From assembly GCA_911728435.2 (NCBI GenBank), contig OU452214.1:10976105-11040104 (forward strand): DNA of 64,000 nucleotides, in the 5' to 3' direction. How positions within the stretch are numbered: the first letter of the stretch is position 1; each line of letters opens with the position of its first letter. This DNA is from Apoderus coryli (lineage: Eukaryota > Arthropoda > Insecta > Coleoptera > Attelabidae). Below are positions 24,701 to 36,700 of the stretch, in pieces. Below the pieces are notes generated by a model. That model made no database searches. It was not told where the DNA came from and saw only the letters and a list, made by a program, of their open reading frames with translations. Position numbers and translations under genes: made by a program.

Positions 24701-27700
24701 TGTGTGTTTTTGTGTATGTATGTTTTTTAAATATTTACACGATAGTCCATAATCTGGAGTCAGTAGCGAGCAGTCGGAGCTAGGATAGGCTAGGATGGGC
24801 TGAGTCGGGCTAGGGTAGGCTGGAGCGGACTAAAATTAGCTGGATCGGACTAGGATAGGCTAGGATGGGCTGAGTCGGGCTAGGGTGGGCTGGGTCGGGC
24901 TGGATCGGACTATGGTAGGTTAGAATGGGCTGAGTCGGACTAGGGTGGGCTGGGTCGGGCTAGGATAGGCTGGATCGGGCTAGGATGGGCAGGTCCGGCT
25001 AGGGTGGGCTGGATCGGGCTAGGATGGGCTGAATCGGGCTAGGATGGGCTGGATCGGGCTAGCATGGGCTGGATCGTGTTTTTTGTGTATGTTTTTGTGT
25101 GTGTTGTTTGTGTTTTTCTGTGTATGTATGTTTTTTAAATATTTACACGATAGTCCATAATCTGGAGTAATTAGCGAGCAGTCGGAGCAGACATTCTCTA
25201 ATATTTAAAAATGTCTTATTTGAGGCGGAGCAACGGCGTCTTTAGTTTATTTGAGAAAAAATTTCAGTGAAACAATTCGAGTTAAAAGTTACTTTGAACA
25301 AATTCAGCGGCAAACTGTAGATTTACTTTTGACAATAAAAAAAGATACTCACTTGCTACTCAACAAATTCTCCGCCTCATCTGGCGTCATAACATCCGCG
25401 TCCCCACTCACCACAACCTTATCACTCCCCCCATCACCATCTTCGTGATGAACAGCATCCGCATACTCGATATCGTTCGCATCAAGTATATTCGCTTCCG
25501 ATTTCTGATACTCTGGCGATCGCACCCCTTTCTCCAACCCCTGTAACACTTCCCGATTGATAATAAACGGTTCCGACTTCCATTTCACTAAATCATCACT
25601 ACTTTCACTAATTTCACAAACAACACTAGTCACTTCACTGTAGTACGGCGACTGACTATTAGCTTCAATGTCCCGTTGACTTTGAAGAAACTTTTGACAC
25701 GTTTTCTCGTACGACTCCTGCGTCTCCAGCTGCGCTAGAGTTGTTGGAGTAGTGCCGTTGCTCACGTGATAGATCACATCGGAATCAATTGATTTCTGTT
25801 GTTGTGGTACGACTGTCACTTGTGATACATCGGAATCTGTTGATGTTACTGACTTCTGATGGATGAACGATGACACTGACTTGTAGGGGACGGCGTAGCC
25901 AGCGTCTGAATCAGTGGGCGATGGAGTTTTGTCCGGTGGAATCACGTCTGCGGTTTCAGGCATCTGAAAATATACTCCAGTAAAAAAAACTCGGACTAAA
26001 ATAGCTGCACTCTTCGTTCATACAGCTTGCATGTTGCTGTTTGTAAACCTCATTGTTTTTCTTTCGTCAAAATATTATAATGCCTAACTTTCTTGTTTCT
26101 TTGTGTATGTGTTTTTGTGTGTGTTTTTTGTGTATGTGTTTTTGAGTGTGTTTTTTGTGTATATGTTTTTGTGTGTATTTTTTGTGTATGTGTTTTTGGG
26201 TATGTGTTTATGTGTATGTGTTTTTGTGTGTGTGTTTTTGTGTATGTGTTTTTGTGTGCATTTTTGATGTATGCGTTTTTGTGTACGTGTTTTTGTGTGT
26301 GTCTTTTTGTGTGTACGTGTGTTTTTGTCCGGATTTTTTTCGTGTACGTGTGTTTTTGTATGTGTTTTTTGTGCGTGTGTGTTTATGTGTTTTTGTCTAT
26401 GTGTTTTTGTGTGTAATTTTGATGTATGCGTTTTTGTGTGTTTTTGTATGTGTTTTTTGTGAATTTTATGAGTGTTTTTTCTGTTTTTTGTGCGTGTGTG
26501 TTTCCGTGTTTTTGTGCGTGTTTTCTGTGTATGTTTTGTTTGTGTTTTTCTGTGTATGTATGCTTTGTGTGTTTTTGTGTGTGTTTTTGTGTATGTGTTT
26601 TTGTGTGTCTTTTTGATGTATGCGTTTTTGTGTACGTGTTTTTGGGTGTGTGATTTTTGTTTGGATTTTTTTTGTCGTGTATGTGTTTTTTGTGAACTTT
26701 ACGAGTGTTTTTATGTTTTTTGTGCGTGTTTTCGTGTTTTTTGTGTATGAGTTTTTGAGTTTTCATTTGTGTGATTCTTGTGGTTTTTGCGCTAATCTAC
26801 TACTAAAGTTTAACTTTTAAGATAAGCAGCACTTTTTATCACGAGTGACTTTTTGTCGAAAAATTAAGTTTTTAGTCCATTGTGTGTGTTTATTGTCTGG
26901 GTGTTTGTATGTTCTTTTGCACATCTATGTATGTGTTTTTTGTGTTTTTTCTGTTTTTGTGGGTGTGTTTTCTTGTTTTTGTGTATGTGTTGTTTGTGTT
27001 TTTCTGTGTATGTATGTTTTGTGTGTGTGTTTTTGTGTATGTGTTTTTGTGTATGTGTTTTTTGTGTAGGTGTTTTTGTGTACGTGTTTTTGTGTATGTG
27101 TTTTTGTGTGTTTGTTGTGTATGTGTTTTTGTGTATGTGTTTTTGTGAACTTTATGAGTGTTTTTTCTGTTTTTTGTGCGTATGTGTTTTCCTGTTTTTT
27201 GTGTATGAGTTTTTGAGTGTTCATTTGTGTGTTTCTTCTGTTTTTTGCACACATCTACTACTAAAGTTTAATTAACTTTTAAGATAAGCAGCACTTTTGA
27301 TCACGAGTGACTTTTTGTCGAAAAATTTAGTTTTTAGACCATTGTGTGTGTGTTTTTTGTCTGGGTGTTTGTATGTTCTTTTGCATATCTACTATGACTT
27401 TTTGTATGTGTTTTTTCTGTTTTTGTGGGTGTGTGTTTTCGTGTTTTTGTGTATGTGTTGTTTGTGTTTTTCTGTGTAAGTATGTATGTTTTGTGTGTGT
27501 TTTTTGTGTATGTGTTTTTGTGTGTATTTTTGATGTATGTGTTTTTGTGTACGTATTTTTGTGTGTGTGTGTGTTTTTCTGTGTGTGTGTGTGTTTTTCT
27601 GTGTGTATTTGTGTTTTTGTCCGGATTTTTTTTCGTGTGCGTGTGTTTTTGTATGTGTTTTTGTGAACTTTATGAGTGTTTTTTCTGTTTTTTATGCGTG

Positions 27701-30700
27701 TGTGTTTTCGTGTTTTTTGTGTATGAGGTCTTGACGGTTCATTTGTGTGTTTCTTGTGTGTTTTTTGCGCACATCTACTACTAAAGTTTAATTAACTTTT
27801 AAAATAAGCAGCACTTTTGATCACGAGTGACTTTTTGTCGAAAAATTAAGTTTTTTCCATAGTGTTTGTGTGTTTTTTGTCTGGGTGTTTGTATGTTTTT
27901 TTGCACATCTACTATGACTTTTTGTGTTTTTTTGTGCGTTTGTGTTTTCGTGTTTTTTGTGTGTTTTGTGTATGCGTTTTTGAGTGTTCTTTTGTGTTTT
28001 TGTGAATCTGTGTTTTTTCGTGTATTTTTTGGTTTGTGGGTGTTTTGTGTATGTGAGTTTTTGTGTGTTTTTTTGCACATCTACTAAAGTTTAATTGACT
28101 TTTCAAATAAGATAAGCAGCACTTTTTATCACGAGTAACTTTTTGTCGAAAAATTTAGGTTTTTAGTCTATTGTGTGTGTTTTTGTGTATGTGTTTTTGT
28201 GTGTGTGCTTCTAAAGTTTGAGGAAAGAAAACAATTTTTGGAAAAAGAGAAAATGAAAGGTGAAGGTGGTACACTTACAGAATAGTACCGTTCCTCATCA
28301 TTCCCCGGTACTGATGGCTTAGTTGATGGCGATAAAACAGTCTTTTGTTTATTAGGAACTGCATAAAGGGCTTCAATTTCGGCCTGTGTCAGTCGTGGTG
28401 GATTTATTATCGCTTCTTTAGTCTTAACAACATCCACATCCGTGTAGTCTTTGACAAGATCCTCATCTTCAGGTGAGTTGAGATACGTAACTGGTACATC
28501 TTCATTGATCGCGAAATCGTACAGTGATTCCTCGTGTGGTTTCAGCTTTGCCTCAACTTTTGGTGAGGGTTCATTAAAACCACCTGGAAGAGAAAATTAA
28601 ATTACTTTCAAGGTTTACTTTAGTTCATCGTCCTTACCTTCATCTGATGTAGTAACTATAGACGCAGGCCGACTACCAAGGCCAGCAGCTGGAATGTTCA
28701 ATGAGATACTAGAAACCTTTGTCCGTCTTGGCACGACTAGAGTGTCTTCAGTCTTACTCTCATTTTTTCGCAATTCACTATTGTCTGCAAACAGAGACAA
28801 TATAAACTTAAATCTCTGGGGTTCCACAAGGCTCTGTTCTTGGCCCGCTTATAAACACAATTGATTTACCTCGTATAATTACCGAGTGTCATTTACTTTT
28901 TCAAATTTATTTTATTTTCACTAAATTACTTACAGAAAGAGTTTGTTTTGTTAAAAACCGTATCGTTGTTTATGTTACAAAAAAAGATAATTCGGGATTT
29001 AAAAAAATACCTACAAAAAGATTGCTTAACAATGTCAAGGAACTTTTATTATAATATTATGTATTGTCTAGACGATACTGTGATAAAAAATGCTTTTTTG
29101 GCAATGAACATTAAATTAGTTAAAATTATTTAGTCTCAAATATTTTTAGAGTTGACATGAGACGTACACCAACACTTTCTCAGGTTTCATTTCCTTTATA
29201 CCTAATACAACGTGCTTAATTTATATAGAAGAGAGATAATGTACAGACTGTCCCAAAAATTGGATGGTTTTGCTGGTTATCTCAGTTGTTACTAAAGATA
29301 GAGGGAAACGGTTTTCGGAGCACTTTACTACTTTTTTTTCAAACTTAAGATGCGACAATCAGAATTAAGATAACACATTTACTTTTTGAGATACCGGTTT
29401 TTGAAAACTTTGCATTTTGGGACCGCCTCTCGTATCTCGGTTATCCGGTAACTCATCAAGAAGTTGTAAATTGGGTATATTAGATTGTTTGAAGTAGAAT
29501 ATTTTGCGTGTCTTTTTGTGCATTTTTTGAGTCTGTGTTTTTTTTGTGATTTGAGTGTTTTTGGGTGTGCTTTTTGAGTGTGTGTTTTTATATGTCTATG
29601 TATTTTGTGTGTGTTTCAAAGCTATTTATTTATTGAAAAACAGTGATAGTGAGTATTGTTTAACACCACCTAGTCAATTTGTGTGTTTTTTGAGTGTATG
29701 TTTTTTTGAGTGTAAGTTTTTTTGTGTTTGTGTTTTTTGAGGTTAAGTTTTTTGCTTTGTGTTTTTTGAGTGCAAGTTTTTTGAGTGTGTTTTTTTTGAG
29801 TGTAAGTTTTTTGGGTTTGTGTTTTTTTAGTGCGTGTTTTTTTGAGTGTAATTTTTTTTGAGGTTAAGTTGTTTGCTTTGTGTTTTTTTGAGTGTGTTTT
29901 TTGTGTGTGGGTTTTTAAGTGTCTGTGTATTTTGTGTGTTTCAAAGTTATTTATTTATTGAAAACATTGATAGTGAGTATTGTTTAACACACCTAGTCAA
30001 TTTGTGTGTTTTTTGTGTCTGTTTTTTGAGTGTAAGTTTTTGAGTGTATGTTTTTTTGAGTGTAAGTTTTTTTGTGTTTGTTTTTTGAAGTTAAGTTTTT
30101 TGCTTTGTGTTTTTTGAGTGTGTTTTTTTTTAGTATAAGTTTTTGTGTTTGTGTTTTTTGAGTGTGTGTTTTTTGAGGATAAGTTTTTTGCTTTGTGTTT
30201 TTTGAGTGTAAGTTTTTTTGTGCCTGCGTTTTTTTGTGTTTGTGTTTTTTGAGGTTAAGTTTTTTGTGTCTGGATTTTTTTAAGTGCAAGTTTTTTTGTG
30301 TTTGTTTTTTGAGTGTGTGTTTTTTGAGGATAAGTTTTTGCTTGGTGTTTTTTGAGTGTAAGTTTTTTTGAGTGTAAGTTTTTTGTGTTTGTGTTTTTTC
30401 AGTGTGTTTTTTGAGGTTCAGATTTTTGCTTTGTGTTTTTTGAGTGTAAGTTTTTTGAGTGTGTTTTTTTTTTGTGTCTGTTTTTTAAGTGTGTGTTTTT
30501 TGAGTGTAAGTTTTTGTGTGTGTTTTTTGAGTGTGAGTGTTTTGAGTATAAGTTTTTGGTGGCTGTGTTTTTGAATGTGTGTTTTTTGAGGTTAAGTGTT
30601 TTGTTTTGTTGAGTGTGTTTTTTTGAGTGTTTTTTTAGTGCAAGTTTTTTTTGTGTTTTTTTTATTTTGTAGAGTAAGTTTTTGTGCCTGTGTTTTTGAG

Positions 30701-33700
30701 TGTGAGTTTTTTGAGTGTAAGTTTTTTGAGTGTGAGTTTTTTGAGTGTAAGTTTTTTGTGTCTGTGTTTTTTGAGTGTAAGTTTTTTTTGTGTCTGTGTT
30801 TTTTAAGTGTAAATTTTTGTGTCTGTGTTTTTTGAGTGCAATTTTTTTTGTGTCTGGGTTTTTTTGAGTGAAAGTTTTTTGGTGTTTTTTGAGGTTAAGT
30901 TTTTTGCTTTGTGTTTTTTGAGTGTAAGTTTTTTGAGTGTGTTTTTTAAGTGTGTAAGTTTTTGTATGTGTTTTTTGAGTGTGAGTGTTTTGAGTATAAG
31001 TTTTTGGTGGCTGTGTTTTTGAATGTGTGTTTTTTGAGGTTAAGTTTTTTGTTTTGTTTTTTGAGTGTGTGTTTTTTTGAGTGTATTTTTTTAGTGCAAG
31101 TTTTTTTGAGTGTAAGTTTTTGTGTCTGTGTTTTTGAGAGTAAGTTTTTGTGCCTGTGTTTTTTGAGTGTGAGTTTTTCGAGTGTAAGTTTTTTGTGTCT
31201 GTGTTTTTTGAGTGTAACTTTTTTTTGTGTCTGTGTTTTTTGATGTGTGTTTTTATGTGTCTGTGTATTTTGTGTATGTTTCAAAGCTATTTATTTATTG
31301 AAAAACAGTGAGAGTGACTCTTGTTTAACACCACCTAGTCAATTTGAGTGTGTTTTTTGTGTCTGTTTTTTGAGTGTGTGTTTTTATGTGTTTTTTTTTG
31401 TGTCTGAGTATTTTGTGTGTGTGTGTTTCAAAGCAATTTATATACGATGAAAAACAGTGATAGTGAGTATTGTATAACACCACCAAGTCAATTTGTGTGT
31501 GTTTTTTTGTGTCTGTGTTTGTTGTGCGTGTGTTAATTAGGCAGAACAAGGGCTATCTGCATGCCAAATGACATGCTCCAACAGTTTTTGTCTCTGCGTT
31601 TTTTTAGTGTTTTTGTGTGTATTTTTGTGTCTGTGTTTTTTGAGTGTATCTTTTTTTGTGTCTGTTTATTTTGTGTACGTTTCAAAGCTATTTATATAAT
31701 GAAAAACAGTAATAGTGATAGTGAATATAGCTAGATGGTGTTACCTAGTCAATTTAATACTTTTAACTCAGGCTTACGGCAACAAGGTGAGTATAGATAG
31801 GTAAGTTTCGAAAAACAAATATTTTCCTACAAATTATAATGGTTAATTTATTCAAAAACATTAAAACAGTCGTAGAAAAAAATTGTAAAACTCACATGAA
31901 ATGATATATTATATTTCCTACTCGTTTCATGTTCGTTGCATATTATTATACTCTTTGGAAAACGATTCAAAAAATTGCCACTTTCGACACAATCGTACCT
32001 ACACAAAAAATAAATACCAACCTGTACAATCAATACAAAACAACCGAATCCTTAAGCACATTTCATTTAAGAGAACCGATTGTAAGTCGAAATCAGCTCT
32101 AACGAATAAAACTCATCACTTACACACACATACATTAAAAATTTTATCAATCAAACACTTTAGTCTGGTAGTATTTCTTTCTTTTCTTTATTTTAAATAA
32201 AAACAAACATTTCAAGACAACATTACGTTGTTAGTATTTCGTAAAAAGATTTTTTCAAAATAGCATTCGACGACGACTTTATTATTATGAGCGAAACCAT
32301 CGCGGCAATCTATAAATAAAGTCCCATATGTTCCGTATACGATTGCTAGTGTTTTACAAAACATAACATTATTATACTATGCATGCCTGGTACACAGAGC
32401 ATTTATTCATAACATAGGAACGTAGGCATATACCAGAATTAGAATCCCAACAGTCCCAAGCTTGATAGACGGAAGGCTGCTGCTTTCTTATTAAATGTAG
32501 ATTTATTAATTATTTACAATGTATCAAAGCATGTTTTGATGATAATTATTATTACTAAAGGGGGTTGCGTGTTCCTCTCTAATACAAAAAGGTTATTTTT
32601 ATTTATATACAGTATGTCCACGGATCGGGGTCCCCAATAGTCTAAAAATACCATTTCTCGACAAAAAGTCACTCTCGTTTTCTTGTTTTTCGATCCCCAC
32701 CTTGTATAATATTTCCAGATTTAAAGACTGGCAATAGACTTTTCAAAACAAGAACTTCTTATGACGACTGACTTTTTGTGTGTGTTCATTTGTGTTTATT
32801 TTTGTGCGTGTGTGTTTTTTTTTTATGTTTGTGTTTTTTTGCACATCTACTATGAATTTTGTGTGTTTTTTGAGTGTAAGTTTTTTGTGTCTGTGTTTTT
32901 TGTGTGTGTGTTTTTATGTATCTGTGTATTTTGTGTGTGTTTCAAAGCTATTTGTTTATTGAAAAACAGTGATAGTGAGTATTGTTTAACACCACCTAGT
33001 CAATTTGTGTGTGTTTTTTGAGTGTAAGTTTTTGTGACTGTGTTTTTTGAGTGTGAGTTTCTTTTGTGTTTGAGTTTCTTGAGTGTGTGTGTTTTTGAGT
33101 GTAAGTTTTTTCTGTTTTTTGAGTGTAATTTTTTTGAGTGTGTGTTTTTTAGTGTAAGTTTTTTTGTTTGTGTTTTTTGAGTGTAAGTTTTTTTGATTGT
33201 TTTTTTAGCGTAAGTTTTTTTGTGTTCGTGATTTTTGAGTCTAAGTCTTTTGTGTTTTTTGAGTGTAAGTTTTTTGTGTGTAAGTTTATTGAGTGTGTTT
33301 TTTTGAGTTTAAGTTTTTGTGTTTTTTGAGTGTGTGTTTTTTGAGTGTAAGTTTTTTGAGTGTGAGTTTTTTTATTGTAAGTTTTTTTTGTGTGTGTGTT
33401 TTTTGAGTGTAAGTTTTTTGTGCCTGTGTTTTTGTGTCTGTGTTTTTTGAGTGTGTTTTTATGTGTCTGTGTAGTTTGTGTATGTTTCAAAGCTATTTAT
33501 TTATTGAAAAACAGTGATAGTGAGTCTTGTTTAACACCACCTAGTCAATTTGTGTGTGTTTTTTGTGTCTGTTTTTGAGTGTGTTTTTATGTGTTTTTTT
33601 ATGTCTGTGTGTTTTGTGTGTGTGTGTGTGTTTCAAAGCAATTTATATACGATGAAAAACAGTGATCGTTTAACATCACCTAGTCAATTTGTGTGTGTTT

Positions 33701-36700
33701 TTTGAGTGTAAGTTTTTTGTGTCTGTGTTTTTTGAGTGTGTTCTGTGTGTTTAACAACACCTAGTCAATTTGTGTGTGTTTTTATGTGTTTTTTCTGTGT
33801 CACTCTCGTATGGCAATAGACTTTTCAAAACAAGAACTTTTTATGACGACTGACTTTTTGTGTGTGTTTTTTTGTTTATGTTCATTTGTGTTTATTTTTG
33901 TGCGCGTGTGTTTTTTTATGTTTGTGTTTTTTGTGTATGTGTGTTTCTTGCACATCTACTATGAATTTTGTGTGGTTTTTGTGTGTGTTTTTTGCAATCT
34001 ACTAAAGTTTAATTGACTTTTCAGATAATATAAGCAGCACTTTTTATCACCAATGACTTTTTGTCAAAAAATTAGGTTTTTTGTCTAATGTGTGTGTTTT
34101 TTTATTTGTGTTTTCGTGTTTTTTGTGTGTTCTACACTTTTTGTGCGTGTGTTTTTTTTTTGTGTGAGTGTTTTTTGTTTAAAATCAGTCATTTTGTCCG
34201 CCATGCCACAAAATTATTTTTCGTTTTTGTGTGTGTGTTTTGTGTATGTGTTTTTTGTATGTGTTTTTCTGGGTATGGTTATTTTGGGTGTGTGTTTTTG
34301 TGTGAATGTACACAGTAGTTCACGAAAATCAACATGTTAACAAAAAATTTAAATTTTTTGTTATATTAGGTTTCAATTTAAGAAGCTCGAAGGGTCAAAA
34401 TTATTCCCGTTATCTTGTAGAACGCAATTTTATAAACATACAAATCCTTAATTTATTTAAAATTGTTGAAAACTCCCACTCACAAGGTGAGAATTCGCTA
34501 ATACGTAAACGCCACGTTGGCCACTAAAAAAATTAAACTTCATATCTCTCTTCCCGACTTTATATTTTGCTGTAACTTCAAGAAATCGATATTATGCTTT
34601 GTTATGCTGGCACTTGCATCCTTTTCACCTCAAATTCTTCACCCACTTCTTCCTACGACGTTGTAAAAATAATGATCTTGTTTCACAACGTCACACTACA
34701 CAGTCGTTCACGTCAACTAACGTGTTAACAAGAAATTTATATTTTTTTTAATAGCTCGAAGGGTCAAAAATTATTCCAAAGTGTATTAACTTCCCGTTAT
34801 CTTGTAGAACGCAATTTTATAAACATACAAAATACTTAAATAATTTAAAATTGTTAAAAACTCCCACTCACAAGGTGAGAATTCGCTAATACGTAAACGC
34901 CACGTTGGCCACTAAAAAAATTAAACTTCATTTCTCTCTTCCCGACTTTATATTTTGCTGTAACTTCAAGAAATCGATATTATGCTTTGTTATGCTGGCA
35001 CTTGCATCATTTTCACCTCAAATTCTTCACCCACTTCTTCCTGCGACGTTGTAAATATAATCATCCTGTTTCACAAAGTCACACTACACAGTAGTTTACG
35101 TGAACTAACGTATTAACAAAAAAAATATTTTTTTTTTATATTTTATTTCAATTTAAGAAGCTCGAAGGGTCAAAAATTATTCCAAAGTGTATATAACTTC
35201 CCGGTATCTTGTAGAACGCAATAATACAAATACTTAAATAATTTAAAATTGTTAAAAACTCCCACTCACAAGGTGATAATTCGCTAAAACATAAACGCCA
35301 CGTTGGCCACTAAAAAAATTAAAATTTTTTTCTCTCTTCCCGACTTTATATTTTGCTGTAACTTCAAGAAATCGACATTATGCTTTGTTATGCTGGCACT
35401 TGCATCATTTTCACCTCAAATTCTTCACCCACTTCTTCCTGCGACGTTGTAAAAATAATCATCCTGTTTCACAACGTCACACTACACAGTAGTTTACGTG
35501 GACTAACGTGTTAACAAGAAATTTAGATTTTTTTAAATATTTTGTTTCAATTTAAGAAGCTCGAAGGGTCAAAAATTATTCCAAAGTGTATATAACTTCC
35601 CGATATCTTGTAGAACGTCATAATACAAATACTTAAATAATTTAAAATTGTTAAAAACTCCCACTCACAAGGTGAGAATTCGCTAAAACGTAAACGCCAC
35701 GTTGGCCACTAAAAAAATTAAACTTCATTTCTCTCTTCCCGCCTTTATATTTTGCTGTAGCTTCAAGAAATCGATATTATGCTTTGTTATGCTGGCACTT
35801 GCATCATTTTCACCTCAAATTGTTCACCCACTTCTTCCTGCGACGTTGTAAAAATAATCATCCTGTTTCATAACGTCACACTACACAGTAGTTCACTTGA
35901 ACATACGTGTTAACAAGAAATTTAGATTTTTTTTTAAATATTTTGTTTCAATTTAAGAAGCTCGAAGGGTCAAAAATTCCCGTTATCTTGTAGAACGCAA
36001 TTTTATAAACCTACAAATACTTAAATAATTTAAAATTGTTAAAAACTCCCACTCACAAGGTGAGAATTCGCTAAAACGTAAAAACCACGTTGGCCACTAA
36101 AAAAATTAAACTTCATTTCTCTCTTCCCGACTTTATATTTTGCTGTAACTTTAAGAAACCGACATTAAACTACGATTAAATTCCTGAAACATTCAACAAC
36201 TCACCTAAATTAGCCGCCTTTTCACTGCTCTCATTCTCCTGCTTCTCCAATTCCGACCGCAACTTACTGGGACTACTCGGCGGGCTCAACGACGATAAAC
36301 TACCCGAAGTTCCGGACAAGTTCTCCCGACTCGCCTCACGATCCTCCTCCTTCTTCACCTCACCCGGTTCACTACAATCCATCCCTTCACTAACCCCCTC
36401 AGTGTTGTTGTTGTTGTTGAACTGCGGCGGTGATTTTTTCGGCGAAGCCTCAGCTGCGAAGCTTGGAGTTATAATTAAACTGGAGCGTTTGTTATTCGTT
36501 GTTGGAGTCAGCTGTGTGGGGCTCGTCACTGGGCTTTGGTACGTTGTCGGTATCACCGACACTGGTCGATCGCGCCGATGTCCAATTTGATGGGTACGCT
36601 TACGCGAAGCTTCTGTGCGTAAGGGAGGCGAGGGCGGTATCACGCCGGATGTCGCTCGGATAATATCGCCTTTGTTCGGATCGCTATTGTATCGAGTCGT

